64,000 bases of DNA from Martelella mediterranea (GTDB taxonomy: Bacteria; Pseudomonadota; Alphaproteobacteria; Rhizobiales; Rhizobiaceae), in the NCBI GenBank assembly GCA_003001975.1, contig PVUG01000002.1:335927-399926 (forward strand). The letters run 5' to 3'. The translations under genes were made by a program, and so were the position numbers. A model generated the notes under the pieces. The model searched no databases and was not told the DNA's origin. It was given only the letters and a program-made list of their open reading frames with translations. The number at the start of each line of letters is the position of its first letter. Position 1 is the stretch's first letter. Shown here piece by piece: positions 27,325 through 35,845 of this stretch.

Positions 27325-27351
27325 TCCTGATAATCACTATATCATCCTCCC

Positions 27352-27933
27352 ATGCAGGATGACCTTGAAAGCCTTTTTCCGTTGAAAGCCGGCCGGGCGC
27401 ATGATGTGTCCGGCGCCGGCGCTGCGTTTTTTGCGGCAAGCCTGGCCGGGCAGACAGGCGGCCCGGTGCTGTGGGTGAAGCCGGAATGGTTTTCCGAGAC
27501 GCTCAACCCCGTCGGCACCGCCGCTTTTTTCGACCCCAAAGACCTCATCATTGCCCGGACGAAAGACCAGACCGAAACACTTGCCTGCGCCGAGGAGGGC
27601 CTGCGCTCGGGCGCGGTCCGGCTGGTCGTCATGGAACTCGACAGACCGGTCGAGCTCACACCCGGCCGCCGTTTGCAGCTTGCGGCAGAAACCGGAAGGA
27701 CCATCGGCCTGTCACTGTTTCCCGAGGGCATGGGCAATCAGGCGGCGACCACGCGCTGGCTCTGCAAACCGCGCTTTTCAGCTTCCGACTCGACTCTGCA
27801 GGACTGGTCCATTATAAAGAACAAAACAGGAACAAATAGAAGCTGGACCGTAGGCTGGGATGAAACGGCGCGTCGTATCCATGTGGTTTCCGAGATTGCC
27901 GAGCGAGCGGGCCCTGAGGCTGCGCCCGGTTGA
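27352..27933 (+). CDS. imuA: ImuA mutasome accessory protein
   Basis: A 193-residue RecA/SulA-like protein of the short alphaproteobacterial ImuA type. It shows GRAHDVSGAGAAFFAASLAG, GGPVLWVKPEWF and the RRLQLAAETGRTIGL segment, and ends with NRSWTVGWDETARRIHVV, the conserved ImuA tail. ImuA bridges RecA, ImuB and DnaE2 during error-prone repair synthesis after DNA damage. No strong Shine-Dalgarno sequence precedes the ATG. The gene overlaps imuB by 74 bases, so the two are translated as a coupled pair. A near-consensus LexA box is upstream. Confidence 0.9.
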   Translation: MQDDLESLFPLKAGRAHDVSGAGAAFFAASLAGQTGGPVLWVKPEWFSETLNPVGTAAFFDPKDLIIARTKDQTETLACAEEGLRSGAVRLVVMELDRPVELTPGRRLQLAAETGRTIGLSLFPEGMGNQAATTRWLCKPRFSASDSTLQDWSIIKNKTGTNRSWTVGWDETARRIHVVSEIAERAGPEAAPG

Positions 27934-29329
27934 GGGGCCGTTCGCCATCATTGCCGTCCAGAGCAATCACGAGCGGCTTTATGCGCTGAATGAAGCGGCG
28001 GAGCGGCAGGGGCTGGAACGCGGCATGGGCGTGGCGGATGCCCGCGCCTATGTTCCCGACCTTGTCACCCGCCCCGCCGACATGGACGCCGACCAGCGAT
28101 TTCTGACCATGCTGGCGCGCTGGGCCACGCGCTACACGCCGCATGCCGGGCTTGATGGAGAGAACGGGCTGGTGCTCGACATTACCGGTGCCGCCCATCT
28201 TTTCGGCGGCGAGGCCGCAATGCTGGAGGATATGAAAGACCGCCTTGCCCGCACCCGGCTTTCCGTGAAGATCGGCATTGCCGATACGCGCGGCGCGGCA
28301 TGGGCGCTTGCCCATTTCGCGCCTGGCATTGCAGGCACAGGCAAGACCGCACAGGCGCTCGGCCCGCTGCCGGTCGCCGCCCTGAGAACGGATGAGAAGA
28401 CCGATACGGCCCTCAAACGCCTCGGTCTCAACACCATTGCCGATCTCACCGCTTTGCCGCGGGCAACGCTGGCGCGGCGTTTCGACATGGCGCTGATTGA
28501 ACGGCTCGACCAGGCGACCGGCCAGCGCGGCGAAACCGTCTCTCCGCTTTCCGAGCCGCCGCATTACGGCGTCAGGATAATGCTGCCGGACCCCATCGGC
28601 CTCATGGACGATGTCATGGCCGCGCTGTCGCGCCTCGTCGAAAGGCTTTGTCAAAAGCTGAAAGCCCGGGAATCCGGTGCACGGCTCTTGCGGCTTACCC
28701 TGACGCGGGCCGATTCCACGGCGCAAACCTGCGAATTGCGGCTGGCCCGGCCAATGCGGGAGGCCGCGCGCATTCTCAGTCTGTTCGAACGGTCCGTCGC
28801 CGCCGTCGATGCCGGTTTCGGCATCGAGCGGATGCGGCTTGAGGCAACCTCTGTCGAAAACCTGCCTGCTGAACAATTGAGCGACAGCGGCACCGCCCCG
28901 GCAGATGCGCTGGACGACCTGATAACCCGTCTCGGCGTCAGGATCGGCATCGACAATATCCTCCGCTTCCAGCCGGTGGAAAGCCATATTCCCGAACGCG
29001 GCTTTGCCGAACTGCCGGCCACGGCCGGGCGGATCGATATGGACTGGCATGCCCCCCGCCCCCGCCCGCTGAAGCTTTTTGCACCCGAGCCGGTCACCGC
29101 GGCACCCGCCCGCCGCCCGCCTTCGCGTTTTTCCTGGCGGCGCATGCGTCTTGAAACGGCGAGTACAACCGGCCCGGAGCGGATCGCGCCGGAATGGTGG
29201 CGGCCGGATGAGAGCTGGCGCTCGGGGTTGCGCGATTACTGGAAGGTGGAAACCCGTCAGGGCCTGCGACTGTGGATGTATCACACGCCGCAGGCCCCCG
29301 GCTGGTTCGTGCACGGCCTGTTTGCGTGA
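27860..29329 (+). CDS. imuB: ImuB, catalytically inactive Y-family polymerase homologue
   Basis: About 489 residues beginning MKRRVVSMWFPRLPSERALR. The palm region reads LDITGAAHLFGGEAAML where active Y-family polymerases have an SIDE-type acidic motif, so the catalytic acid pair is missing, as expected of ImuB. The little-finger region follows, then a proline-rich stretch with PLKLF (about residues 403-407), a possible beta-clamp-binding motif. ImuB links DnaE2 to the sliding clamp. The start lies inside imuA; dnaE2 begins 7 bases after the stop. Confidence 0.92.
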   Translation: MKRRVVSMWFPRLPSERALRLRPVEGPFAIIAVQSNHERLYALNEAAERQGLERGMGVADARAYVPDLVTRPADMDADQRFLTMLARWATRYTPHAGLDGENGLVLDITGAAHLFGGEAAMLEDMKDRLARTRLSVKIGIADTRGAAWALAHFAPGIAGTGKTAQALGPLPVAALRTDEKTDTALKRLGLNTIADLTALPRATLARRFDMALIERLDQATGQRGETVSPLSEPPHYGVRIMLPDPIGLMDDVMAALSRLVERLCQKLKARESGARLLRLTLTRADSTAQTCELRLARPMREAARILSLFERSVAAVDAGFGIERMRLEATSVENLPAEQLSDSGTAPADALDDLITRLGVRIGIDNILRFQPVESHIPERGFAELPATAGRIDMDWHAPRPRPLKLFAPEPVTAAPARRPPSRFSWRRMRLETASTTGPERIAPEWWRPDESWRSGLRDYWKVETRQGLRLWMYHTPQAPGWFVHGLFA

Positions 29330-29336
29330 GGCCATC

Positions 29337-32300
29337 ATGGATTATGCCGAACTCTGCGTCACCACCAATTTCACCTTCCTCACCGGCGCCTCGCACCCGG
29401 AGGAAATGGTGGCGCGCGCCGCAACCCTTGGGCTTGCCGCCATTGCGATAACCGACCGCAATTCGCTGGCAGGTGTCGTGCGCGGTTTCCGCGAACTGAA
29501 GGAAATCCGCCACCGGCTGGAAACGCCCCCGGAAGAGGGCGAAACGGGTAGCAAAAAACGCCTCGACCCGTCTTCGCGCGTGCCCGTGGACGAGGTCAGC
29601 CCTCAGCCACCTGCCCCGCAGCCGCTTCGCCTGCCGCGTCTGCCTCGCCTGATTGTCGGCTGCCGTCTGGCGCTTTCCGACAGCCCGGTCGATTTCATTG
29701 CCCTGCCCCGCGACAAGCCCGCCTATCAGAAGCTCGTGCGGCTTTTGAGCCGTGGCAAGCTGCGCACGCAAAAGGGTGAATGCCTGCTTTATCTTTCCGA
29801 CATGCTGGACGGGGCCGAAGGCTCCATTCTGATCGCGCTGCCGCCCGCCACGGACAGGACGGCGGAGAGCGAAGACCATATCGCACAGGCGGCCCGGCGC
29901 TTTCCCGGCCATGTGTTTACCGGTGCTGCTCCCCGTTATGACGGCTCCGACCAGGCATGGCTGAAGGCCGTCGCCGCCCTGTCGCACAAGACCGGCGCGC
30001 CGATGGTCGCCGTCGGCGACGTGCTGATGCACCATGCCAGCCGCCGCCAGCTTGCCGATGTGCTGACCTGCATGCGCCACCACATCACCATTGACGAAAT
30101 CGGCCACCGGGCCTTGCCGAATGCCGAACGGCGGCTGAAGGGCGCGGATGAAATGGCGCATATCTTCCGCGATCATCCGGCCGCAATCCGCCGCACCATG
30201 GAAATCGCCGCGCGGCTAACCTTCGACCTGAGCGAACTTTCCTATAACTACCCGGCGGAAATCACGCGCGGCGAAGCCCCGCAGGCCCGCCTTGCCCGGC
30301 TGACCTGGGAGGGGCTGAAACGCCGCAATCCGGCGGGCATTCCCGAGCGCCACCGCCAGCTTGCCGAAAAAGAGTTGGCGCTGGTCGATGAACTCGGCTT
30401 TGCCGCCTATTTTCTCACCGTCCACGACATCGTCATGTATGCGCGCAAGACAGGTATTCTGTGCCAGGGGCGCGGTTCGGCGGCCAATTCCATCCTCTGT
30501 TTCGCGCTCGGCATCACCGATGTCAGCCCGGACATGATTTCCATGGTATTCGAGCGTTTCGTCTCCCGCCATCGCGGCGAGCCGCCGGATATCGATGTCG
30601 ATTTCGAGCATGAAAAACGCGAAACCGTCATCCAGTATATTTACGACAAATATGGCCGCGACCATGCCGGACTGTGCGCCACCGTCATTCATTTCCGCTC
30701 GCGCGCGGCAATTCGCGAAGTGGGCAAGGTGATGGGGCTTTCCAGCGATGTCACCGCCGCCCTTTCCGGCCAGATCTGGGGCATTTCCAGCAAGGGCGCG
30801 GAGCCGGAGCGCCTGCGCGAGGTCGGGCTGGACGCCTCCGACCGCAGGCTTGCCCAGACCATCCGCCTGATTGGCGAGATCATCGGTTTTCCCCGCCATC
30901 TCTCCCAGCATGTCGGCGGCTTCGTCATCACCCGCGACCGGCTCGACGAACTCTGTCCCATCGAGAACGCCGCCATGGAAAACCGCACCGTGATCGAATG
31001 GGACAAGGACGATATCGATGCGCTGAACATTCTCAAGGTCGATGTCTTAAGCCTCGGCATGCTGACCTGCCTGCAGAAAAGCTTCGACCTTTTAAAGGCG
31101 CATTACAATCGCCCGCTGACCATTGCCGAGGTGCCGCAGGAGGATGCGACAACCTATGACATGCTGCAAAACGCCGATGCCATCGGTGTGTTTCAGGTGG
31201 AAAGCCGCGCCCAGATGAACTTCCTGCCGCGCATGAAGCCCGAAACCTTTTACGACCTCGTGATCGAGGTGGCGATTGTCCGCCCCGGACCGATCCAGGG
31301 CGGCATGGTGCAGCCCTATCTCCGGCGACGACAGGGACATGAGGAGGTTACCTATCCGAAGCCGGAATTGCGCGACGTTCTGAAAAGGACGAAGGGCGTG
31401 CCGTTGTTTCAGGAACAGGCGATGATGATTGCCGTGGTCGCAGCCGGTTTTTCCGCCGAAGATGCCGACCGGCTGCGCCGCTCGCTGGCAAGCTTCCGCC
31501 ATGTGGGCACGATCGGCGCCTTCGAGACGCAGTTCATCAACGGCATGCTCGTCAATGGCTATGAACGCGATTTCGCCGAGCGCTGCTTTGCCCAGATCAA
31601 GGGCTTTGCCGATTACGGCTTTCCCGAAAGCCATGCGGCCGCCTTTGCCATGCTCACCTATGTCTCGGCCTGGCTGAAATGCCATTATCCGGCGGTTTTT
31701 GCCTGCGCGCTTTTGAATTCGCAACCGATGGGCTTTTACGCCCCGGCCCAGATCGTGCGCGATGCCCGCGAGCATCAGGTGGAGGTGCGCCCCGTCTCGG
31801 TCAATCACAGCGCCTGGGACTGCACGCTGGAGCGCCGCGCCGATGGCGCTCATGCGCTGCGCCTCGGCTTCCGCCAGATCAAGGGCCTGAAAAAGGAGGA
31901 TGCCGAATGGCTGGAGACCGCGCGCGGCAACGGCTATCAGACGCCGGAAGACGTGTGGCTGCGCGCCGGCCTTTTGCCCGCGGTGCTGGAGCGCCTCGCC
32001 GAGGCCGATGCCTTCGCCGATGCCGGTCTATCCCGCCGCGATGCGCTTTGGCGGGTAAAGGCGATCCGCGCGCCGAAACCGCTGCCGCTGTTTTCCGACC
32101 CGATCGATGGCGAACATATCAGCGAGCCGGATGTGATGCTGCCGGTGATGAACCTTGGCGAGCAGGTGGTGGAGGATTATGTCGCCACCCGGATGAGCCT
32201 GCGCGCCCATCCCATGGAACTGCTGCGGCCCAACATGCCGGGGCTGACGCTTCACAGCGACCTTGCCACAACCCGCCAGCGCCGCGTCAGTGTCTCAGGC

Positions 32301-32672
32301 CTCGTCATCACCCGCCAGCGCCCCGGTACCGCCTCCGGCGTCATCTTCCTGACGCTGGAGGACGAGACCGGCGTTTCCAATGTGGTTGTCTGGAAAAAGG
32401 TCTACGAACGTTTCCGCCGCACGGTGATGGGCGGCCGCCTCCTGAAGGTGACGGGCAAACTGCAGCGCGAAGGTGTTGTCGTCCATATCATTGCCGAAAC
32501 CATCGAGGATTGTTCCTGGCGCCTGTCCGAACTCGGCCACCCGATGGACGACGCCATCGGCGTCAACGACCCGAAAGCCGACGCCACGCCGCGCCGGGTC
32601 AAGCTCCAGCCCCGCGCCCGCCACCCGCGCGAACAGGCCAAGAAGCTGTTCCCGAGCCGGGATTTTCATTGA
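29337..32672 (+). CDS. dnaE2: DnaE2 error-prone DNA polymerase III alpha subunit
   Basis: About 1111 residues. The PHP domain opens with CVTTNFTFLTGASHPEEM and continues AIAITDRNSLAG. The palm carries the acidic catalytic residues in PPDIDVDFEHEKR, followed by DKYGRDHAGLCATVIHFRSR and the fingers, GVPLFQEQAMMIAV. The C-terminal OB fold (RQRPGTASGVIFLTLEDETG) ends the protein, which lacks the tau-binding extension of replicative DnaE1. It copies across lesions as part of the ImuABC mutasome. The PHP insert near residues 63-90 is Pro/Glu rich and looks lineage-specific. The ATG at 29337 is used; the long open frame upstream runs antiparallel to sense in imuB's alternate frame and is not coding. 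Confidence 0.95.
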   Translation: MDYAELCVTTNFTFLTGASHPEEMVARAATLGLAAIAITDRNSLAGVVRGFRELKEIRHRLETPPEEGETGSKKRLDPSSRVPVDEVSPQPPAPQPLRLPRLPRLIVGCRLALSDSPVDFIALPRDKPAYQKLVRLLSRGKLRTQKGECLLYLSDMLDGAEGSILIALPPATDRTAESEDHIAQAARRFPGHVFTGAAPRYDGSDQAWLKAVAALSHKTGAPMVAVGDVLMHHASRRQLADVLTCMRHHITIDEIGHRALPNAERRLKGADEMAHIFRDHPAAIRRTMEIAARLTFDLSELSYNYPAEITRGEAPQARLARLTWEGLKRRNPAGIPERHRQLAEKELALVDELGFAAYFLTVHDIVMYARKTGILCQGRGSAANSILCFALGITDVSPDMISMVFERFVSRHRGEPPDIDVDFEHEKRETVIQYIYDKYGRDHAGLCATVIHFRSRAAIREVGKVMGLSSDVTAALSGQIWGISSKGAEPERLREVGLDASDRRLAQTIRLIGEIIGFPRHLSQHVGGFVITRDRLDELCPIENAAMENRTVIEWDKDDIDALNILKVDVLSLGMLTCLQKSFDLLKAHYNRPLTIAEVPQEDATTYDMLQNADAIGVFQVESRAQMNFLPRMKPETFYDLVIEVAIVRPGPIQGGMVQPYLRRRQGHEEVTYPKPELRDVLKRTKGVPLFQEQAMMIAVVAAGFSAEDADRLRRSLASFRHVGTIGAFETQFINGMLVNGYERDFAERCFAQIKGFADYGFPESHAAAFAMLTYVSAWLKCHYPAVFACALLNSQPMGFYAPAQIVRDAREHQVEVRPVSVNHSAWDCTLERRADGAHALRLGFRQIKGLKKEDAEWLETARGNGYQTPEDVWLRAGLLPAVLERLAEADAFADAGLSRRDALWRVKAIRAPKPLPLFSDPIDGEHISEPDVMLPVMNLGEQVVEDYVATRMSLRAHPMELLRPNMPGLTLHSDLATTRQRRVSVSGLVITRQRPGTASGVIFLTLEDETGVSNVVVWKKVYERFRRTVMGGRLLKVTGKLQREGVVVHIIAETIEDCSWRLSELGHPMDDAIGVNDPKADATPRRVKLQPRARHPREQAKKLFPSRDFH

Positions 32673-32763
32673 GACAGGTCATATTCCCCAACGACATCAA
32701 TAGATTGCAAGCTGTTACGAATCATGCAAAAGCGCAATTATTATTGACAGAGAAAGGTTATTC

Positions 32764-33099
32764 ATGTCCCTGGATACGACCGCCGAAAACGCCAACACGC
32801 TCGCCTATTGCAACGTCTGCGGCACCCAGATGGCCACCACGGCCCAGTCATGCCCGCAATGCGGTGCGCCCAATGCGCTTGCTGCCCAGCAGGTTTCCAG
32901 CAAGACTATGGTCGCGGCAGCCCTGCTTTGCTTCTTCCTCGGAGGCCTCGGCATCCATCGCTTCTATGTCGGCAAGATCGGCACCGGCATCCTGATGCTC
33001 CTGACCTTTGGCGGCCTCGGCATCTGGACGATCATCGATTTCGTCATGATCATCGTCGGTTCGTTCCGCGACAAGCAGGGCCTGAAGCTCTCCCGTTAG
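32764..33099 (+). CDS. Zinc-ribbon TM2 domain membrane protein
   Basis: A 111-residue protein. A small zinc ribbon (CNVCG...CPQCG, about 18-40) is followed by a TM2 domain: two hydrophobic segments with [19 protein letters not shown], the characteristic G-x-HRFYxG turn, and a final [10 protein letters not shown] helix. TM2 proteins are small inner-membrane proteins whose function is not settled. It starts 91 bases downstream of dnaE2, in an AT-rich leader, and is followed after 10 bases by a second protein of the same design, so the two form a pair. Confidence 0.85.
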   Translation: MSLDTTAENANTLAYCNVCGTQMATTAQSCPQCGAPNALAAQQVSSKTMVAAALLCFFLGGLGIHRFYVGKIGTGILMLLTFGGLGIWTIIDFVMIIVGSFRDKQGLKLSR

Positions 33100-33109
33100 G
33101 CTGATCGAC

Positions 33110-33517
33110 ATGCAACACGGCTGGAGCTTTTGCGTCCGGTGCGGCGAGAAAATCGCCTTTTCCGCACCGAAATGCCCGCATTGCGGCAGCGTGACCGCAC
33201 GTGGTCAGGCTGCTCCCGAAAACATCAGCAGCAAGAGCTACGGCACCGCCGTCGCGCTTTGCGGTGTTTTCGGCATTGTCGGCGTGCACCATTTCTACAT
33301 CGGCAATATCGTGCACGGCTTTATCGATTTCGGTCTGTTTGCAGCGACCGTTTTCTTCTATCTGGCCGGCGCAGCATCTGCCGATGGCGGGTTTCTGGCC
33401 ATTGCCGGGCTGTGCTTCCTGGCCGATGTGGTACACACGATTTTCGTGTTCTTTCGCCTGATCGTCGGAAAACAGCATGATGGCGCGGGCAGGCTGATCG
33501 CCATACCATCCGGCTGA
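33110..33517 (+). CDS. Second zinc-ribbon TM2-like membrane protein
   Basis: A 135-residue protein with the same layout as its neighbour: a zinc ribbon CVRCG...CPHCG at about 8-27, then three hydrophobic segments. The TM2 turn is present as VGVHHFYIGNIVHGF. An additional hydrophobic stretch (FFYLAGAASADGGFLAIAGL) extends the fold. Spacing of 10 bases suggests co-transcription and a tandem duplication followed by divergence. Role unknown; perhaps the two form a hetero-oligomer in the membrane. Confidence 0.8.
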   Translation: MQHGWSFCVRCGEKIAFSAPKCPHCGSVTARGQAAPENISSKSYGTAVALCGVFGIVGVHHFYIGNIVHGFIDFGLFAATVFFYLAGAASADGGFLAIAGLCFLADVVHTIFVFFRLIVGKQHDGAGRLIAIPSG

Positions 33518-33542
33518 CAAGCCATCCGATTCCCGGCCTTGC

Positions 33543-33567
33543 GCAAACAGCCCTGACGGCTGTTTGC
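33543..33567. terminator. Strong hairpin between convergent genes
   Basis: Perfect 10-bp stem GCAAACAGCC/GGCTGTTTGC with a 5-base loop (CTGAC) between the TM2 pair and the convergent reductase gene. No T-run on either strand. Confidence 0.5.
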
Positions 33568-33653
33568 GAACCGGATTGTCATTGACGCGCGCGCGCACTC
33601 TTTAAAAGGGGACAACGTTTCCGGAAGCGGCAGGCATGATCGCCTTCGCCGCG

Positions 33654-34712
33654 TTAGGGAATGATTTTCCGGTCACGGAGGTTGTCAAAGACCGCCATGA
33701 ACATCGCCTCCGTGTCAACAAACTCATAAAAGCCGTGGCGTCTGGCCTTGGAACCATCGGCAAAAAAGTCGTAGTCCCAACCGAAGACACCGTCCGCGAA
33801 AGCCCAGGACGAAACCGCCCGATAGGGGTGCGCAGCAAGGTCATGCTCAGCGACCATGCGGTTCCAGAGGTCCTCCTTGTCATCCATGACCGTCGCCAGC
33901 GACATCGGCAATGGCGGAGCCGTTTCCATATCGAAATAGGCCGCGATCTTCGGCCACATTTCCGACCAGCGAAACAGATCGCCATTGGTGATGTTATAGG
34001 CCTGATTGGCGCATTCAGGCGTCGTTGCCGCCCACAGCGTGGCCCGCGCAAGCAACCCGGCATCGGTCATTTCCAGGAGGCTGTCATAGGCGCCCGGCTT
34101 TCCGGGAAAACGAAGCGGCAGGCCCAGCTCTTTCGACATGGCAGCATAGACCGCAATCGAAATTGCCAGGTTCATCGGGTTTCCGAGACCGTATCCAATC
34201 ACCACCGAAGGCCTGAGCGCCGACCATGACCAGGCCTTTCCGGCCTGCCGCCGTTCAAGAAAATCCTGCTGATCGATATTGAATTCAGGCGGCATGTGAT
34301 TGGCGTCGCTTTCACGCGCCGGCGTTTTGAACGGCCCCAGATGCGCGCCATACACCTTGTAGCCCTGCATGAGACTGATGTGTTGCAGCTCCCTGGCAAC
34401 CGGCTCGACGGCATCGACAACATTGGTCAGCATTGCCAGATTGGGCGCCACGAGCTCCGCCCAGCTCGGCCGGTCCTGAAAGGCTGCGTAGAAGATATGG
34501 GTCACGCCGGTCAGGTTGGATAGTTTCGATTGCGTGTCCTGCGGATCCAGAAGATCGACCGAAATATATGTCACCCGATCCGTGGAAACGCCGCCGCGCC
34601 GCGAAAGACCGACAATGTGCCAGTCGTCCAGAGTCAGCAAATGGTCGATGAGATTGCCGCCGATGACGCCATTGGCGCCAACGACAAGGGCCGTTTTGTT
34701 TTGCGTTTGCAT
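33654..34712 (-). CDS. PRISE-like SDR reductase
   Basis: About 352 residues. The nucleotide-binding motif is GANGVIGGNL, with the family signature of progesterone 5-beta-reductase/iridoid synthase-like (PRISE) enzymes: YAAFQDRP, NVVDAVEP, LQHISLMQGYKVYGAHLGPFKTPA and RPSVVIGYGLGN, along with the NITNGDLFRWSEMWP segment. PRISE enzymes reduce activated C=C bonds of enones with NADPH. The catalytic Lys and Tyr of the family are probably in the GYKVYG motif. The ATG at 34712 has CAGGA upstream. It is divergent from a LysR regulator, with a near-perfect 24-bp palindrome in between. Substrate unknown. Confidence 0.85.
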   Translation of the reverse strand: MQTQNKTALVVGANGVIGGNLIDHLLTLDDWHIVGLSRRGGVSTDRVTYISVDLLDPQDTQSKLSNLTGVTHIFYAAFQDRPSWAELVAPNLAMLTNVVDAVEPVARELQHISLMQGYKVYGAHLGPFKTPARESDANHMPPEFNIDQQDFLERRQAGKAWSWSALRPSVVIGYGLGNPMNLAISIAVYAAMSKELGLPLRFPGKPGAYDSLLEMTDAGLLARATLWAATTPECANQAYNITNGDLFRWSEMWPKIAAYFDMETAPPLPMSLATVMDDKEDLWNRMVAEHDLAAHPYRAVSSWAFADGVFGWDYDFFADGSKARRHGFYEFVDTEAMFMAVFDNLRDRKIIP

Positions 34713-34790
34713 AGGGCCATCCTGCTTGTTTGCACTTGGTGCCCAGCGGAATAATCCATAGATAAACCACTCAGAAGATCGGTCGATTTG

Positions 34791-34814
34791 ATAACATTCA
34801 TTCAAAAATGTTAT
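34791..34814. promoter_or_regulatory. LysR-type operator
   Basis: Perfect inverted repeat ATAACATT-N8-AATGTTAT, ending 2 bases before the LysR start codon and 78 bases from the divergent reductase start. It contains the T-N11-A core of LysR boxes. The placement suggests autorepression and activation of the reductase gene. Confidence 0.7.
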
Positions 34815-34816
34815 AG

Positions 34817-35713
34817 ATGGCCATGGACCTGTTCAAAGCAATGTCGACCTTCATACGCGTGGCCGAGGCGGGAAGCCTTTCGGCCGCGGCGCGTGATCTC
34901 GGCATATCACAGCCCGCCGTCAGCCATCAGGTCACCGCTCTCGAGCGCCACCTGAACGCACTTCTGATCAGCCGCACAACACGGAAGCTGGCGTTGACCG
35001 AGGCAGGCTGGGCTTACTACCGCAAGGCCCAGACCATCATCGAGGCCGTCGAAGACGCAGGTGAAACGGCAGCCGGCCTGACGACGGGAATGACCGGACA
35101 TCTTCGCATCCATGCGCCAAGCGGCATCGGCCAAAGTCATGTGGCCGACGTGGCCATCGAGTTTCAGCGCCAGAACCCCGACATAACGATCGAACTCGTT
35201 CTTGAGGACAGATATGCGGACCTCACAGCTGAAGCTGTCGATGTCGCCATCCGGTTTGGCAACCTCGCATCATCGTCGCTTGTCGCCCGTCGTCTCGGCA
35301 CATTGCGCCGCATGGTGGTTGCAGCGCCGGACTATATTGCCGCGCATGGCGCGCCGCAAACGCCTGAAGAACTGGCCGGCCACAAACAGGTTCAGTTCAG
35401 CGGCGCGCCTGACGGCTCCAGCATGCCGCTGATCGGCCCGTCGGGGCCTGTTCCGGTGCCCGTGCGGCCGGTGTTTCTGGCAAATAACAGTTTCGCGCTC
35501 AAGAAGGCGCTCATTGCCGGCGCTGGTCTGGGCGGCGCGCAACTGCCGCTGATCGGCGATGCGCTGAAAGAAGGAACGCTGGTTCGCGTCATGAACAATT
35601 ACGAATACACACCGCTCGATGTGCATGCCGTCTATCCGACAGGCAGGTTCATTCCGTCGAGGGTACGCGCCTTTATCGCCTTTCTCGAGGGATCGTTGAC
35701 GGCCATCTGGTGA
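34817..35713 (+). CDS. LysR family transcriptional regulator
   Basis: About 298 residues (or 296 from a second ATG). The helix-turn-helix is at FIRVAEAGSLSAAARDLGIS, followed by QPAVSHQVTALERHL and the linker helix. The effector domain begins TGHLRIHAPSGIG, typical of the CrgA/AaeR-like LysR branch that often controls adjacent oxidoreductases. No clear Shine-Dalgarno sequence precedes the start, and the operator abuts it. It probably controls the divergent PRISE-like reductase; the alpha/beta hydrolase gene downstream is 130 bases away and could be independent. Confidence 0.9.
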   Translation: MAMDLFKAMSTFIRVAEAGSLSAAARDLGISQPAVSHQVTALERHLNALLISRTTRKLALTEAGWAYYRKAQTIIEAVEDAGETAAGLTTGMTGHLRIHAPSGIGQSHVADVAIEFQRQNPDITIELVLEDRYADLTAEAVDVAIRFGNLASSSLVARRLGTLRRMVVAAPDYIAAHGAPQTPEELAGHKQVQFSGAPDGSSMPLIGPSGPVPVPVRPVFLANNSFALKKALIAGAGLGGAQLPLIGDALKEGTLVRVMNNYEYTPLDVHAVYPTGRFIPSRVRAFIAFLEGSLTAIW

Positions 35714-35845
35714 CCTGCACTTTCCGGCCCATGACGTTCATTGATGAATCCCTCTCATCGGTACAATGAGAAAATCCAGACTTATCATGGCGTACGTCTC
35801 TATCCACTTTAGCCGGGACAGAACAAATTGCCAGGAGAACGGACT

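Noticed and set aside
32744..32749. TTGACA as -35 box of the TM2 genes
   Set aside because: Only 15 bases lie between it and the start codon, too close for a promoter in that direction.
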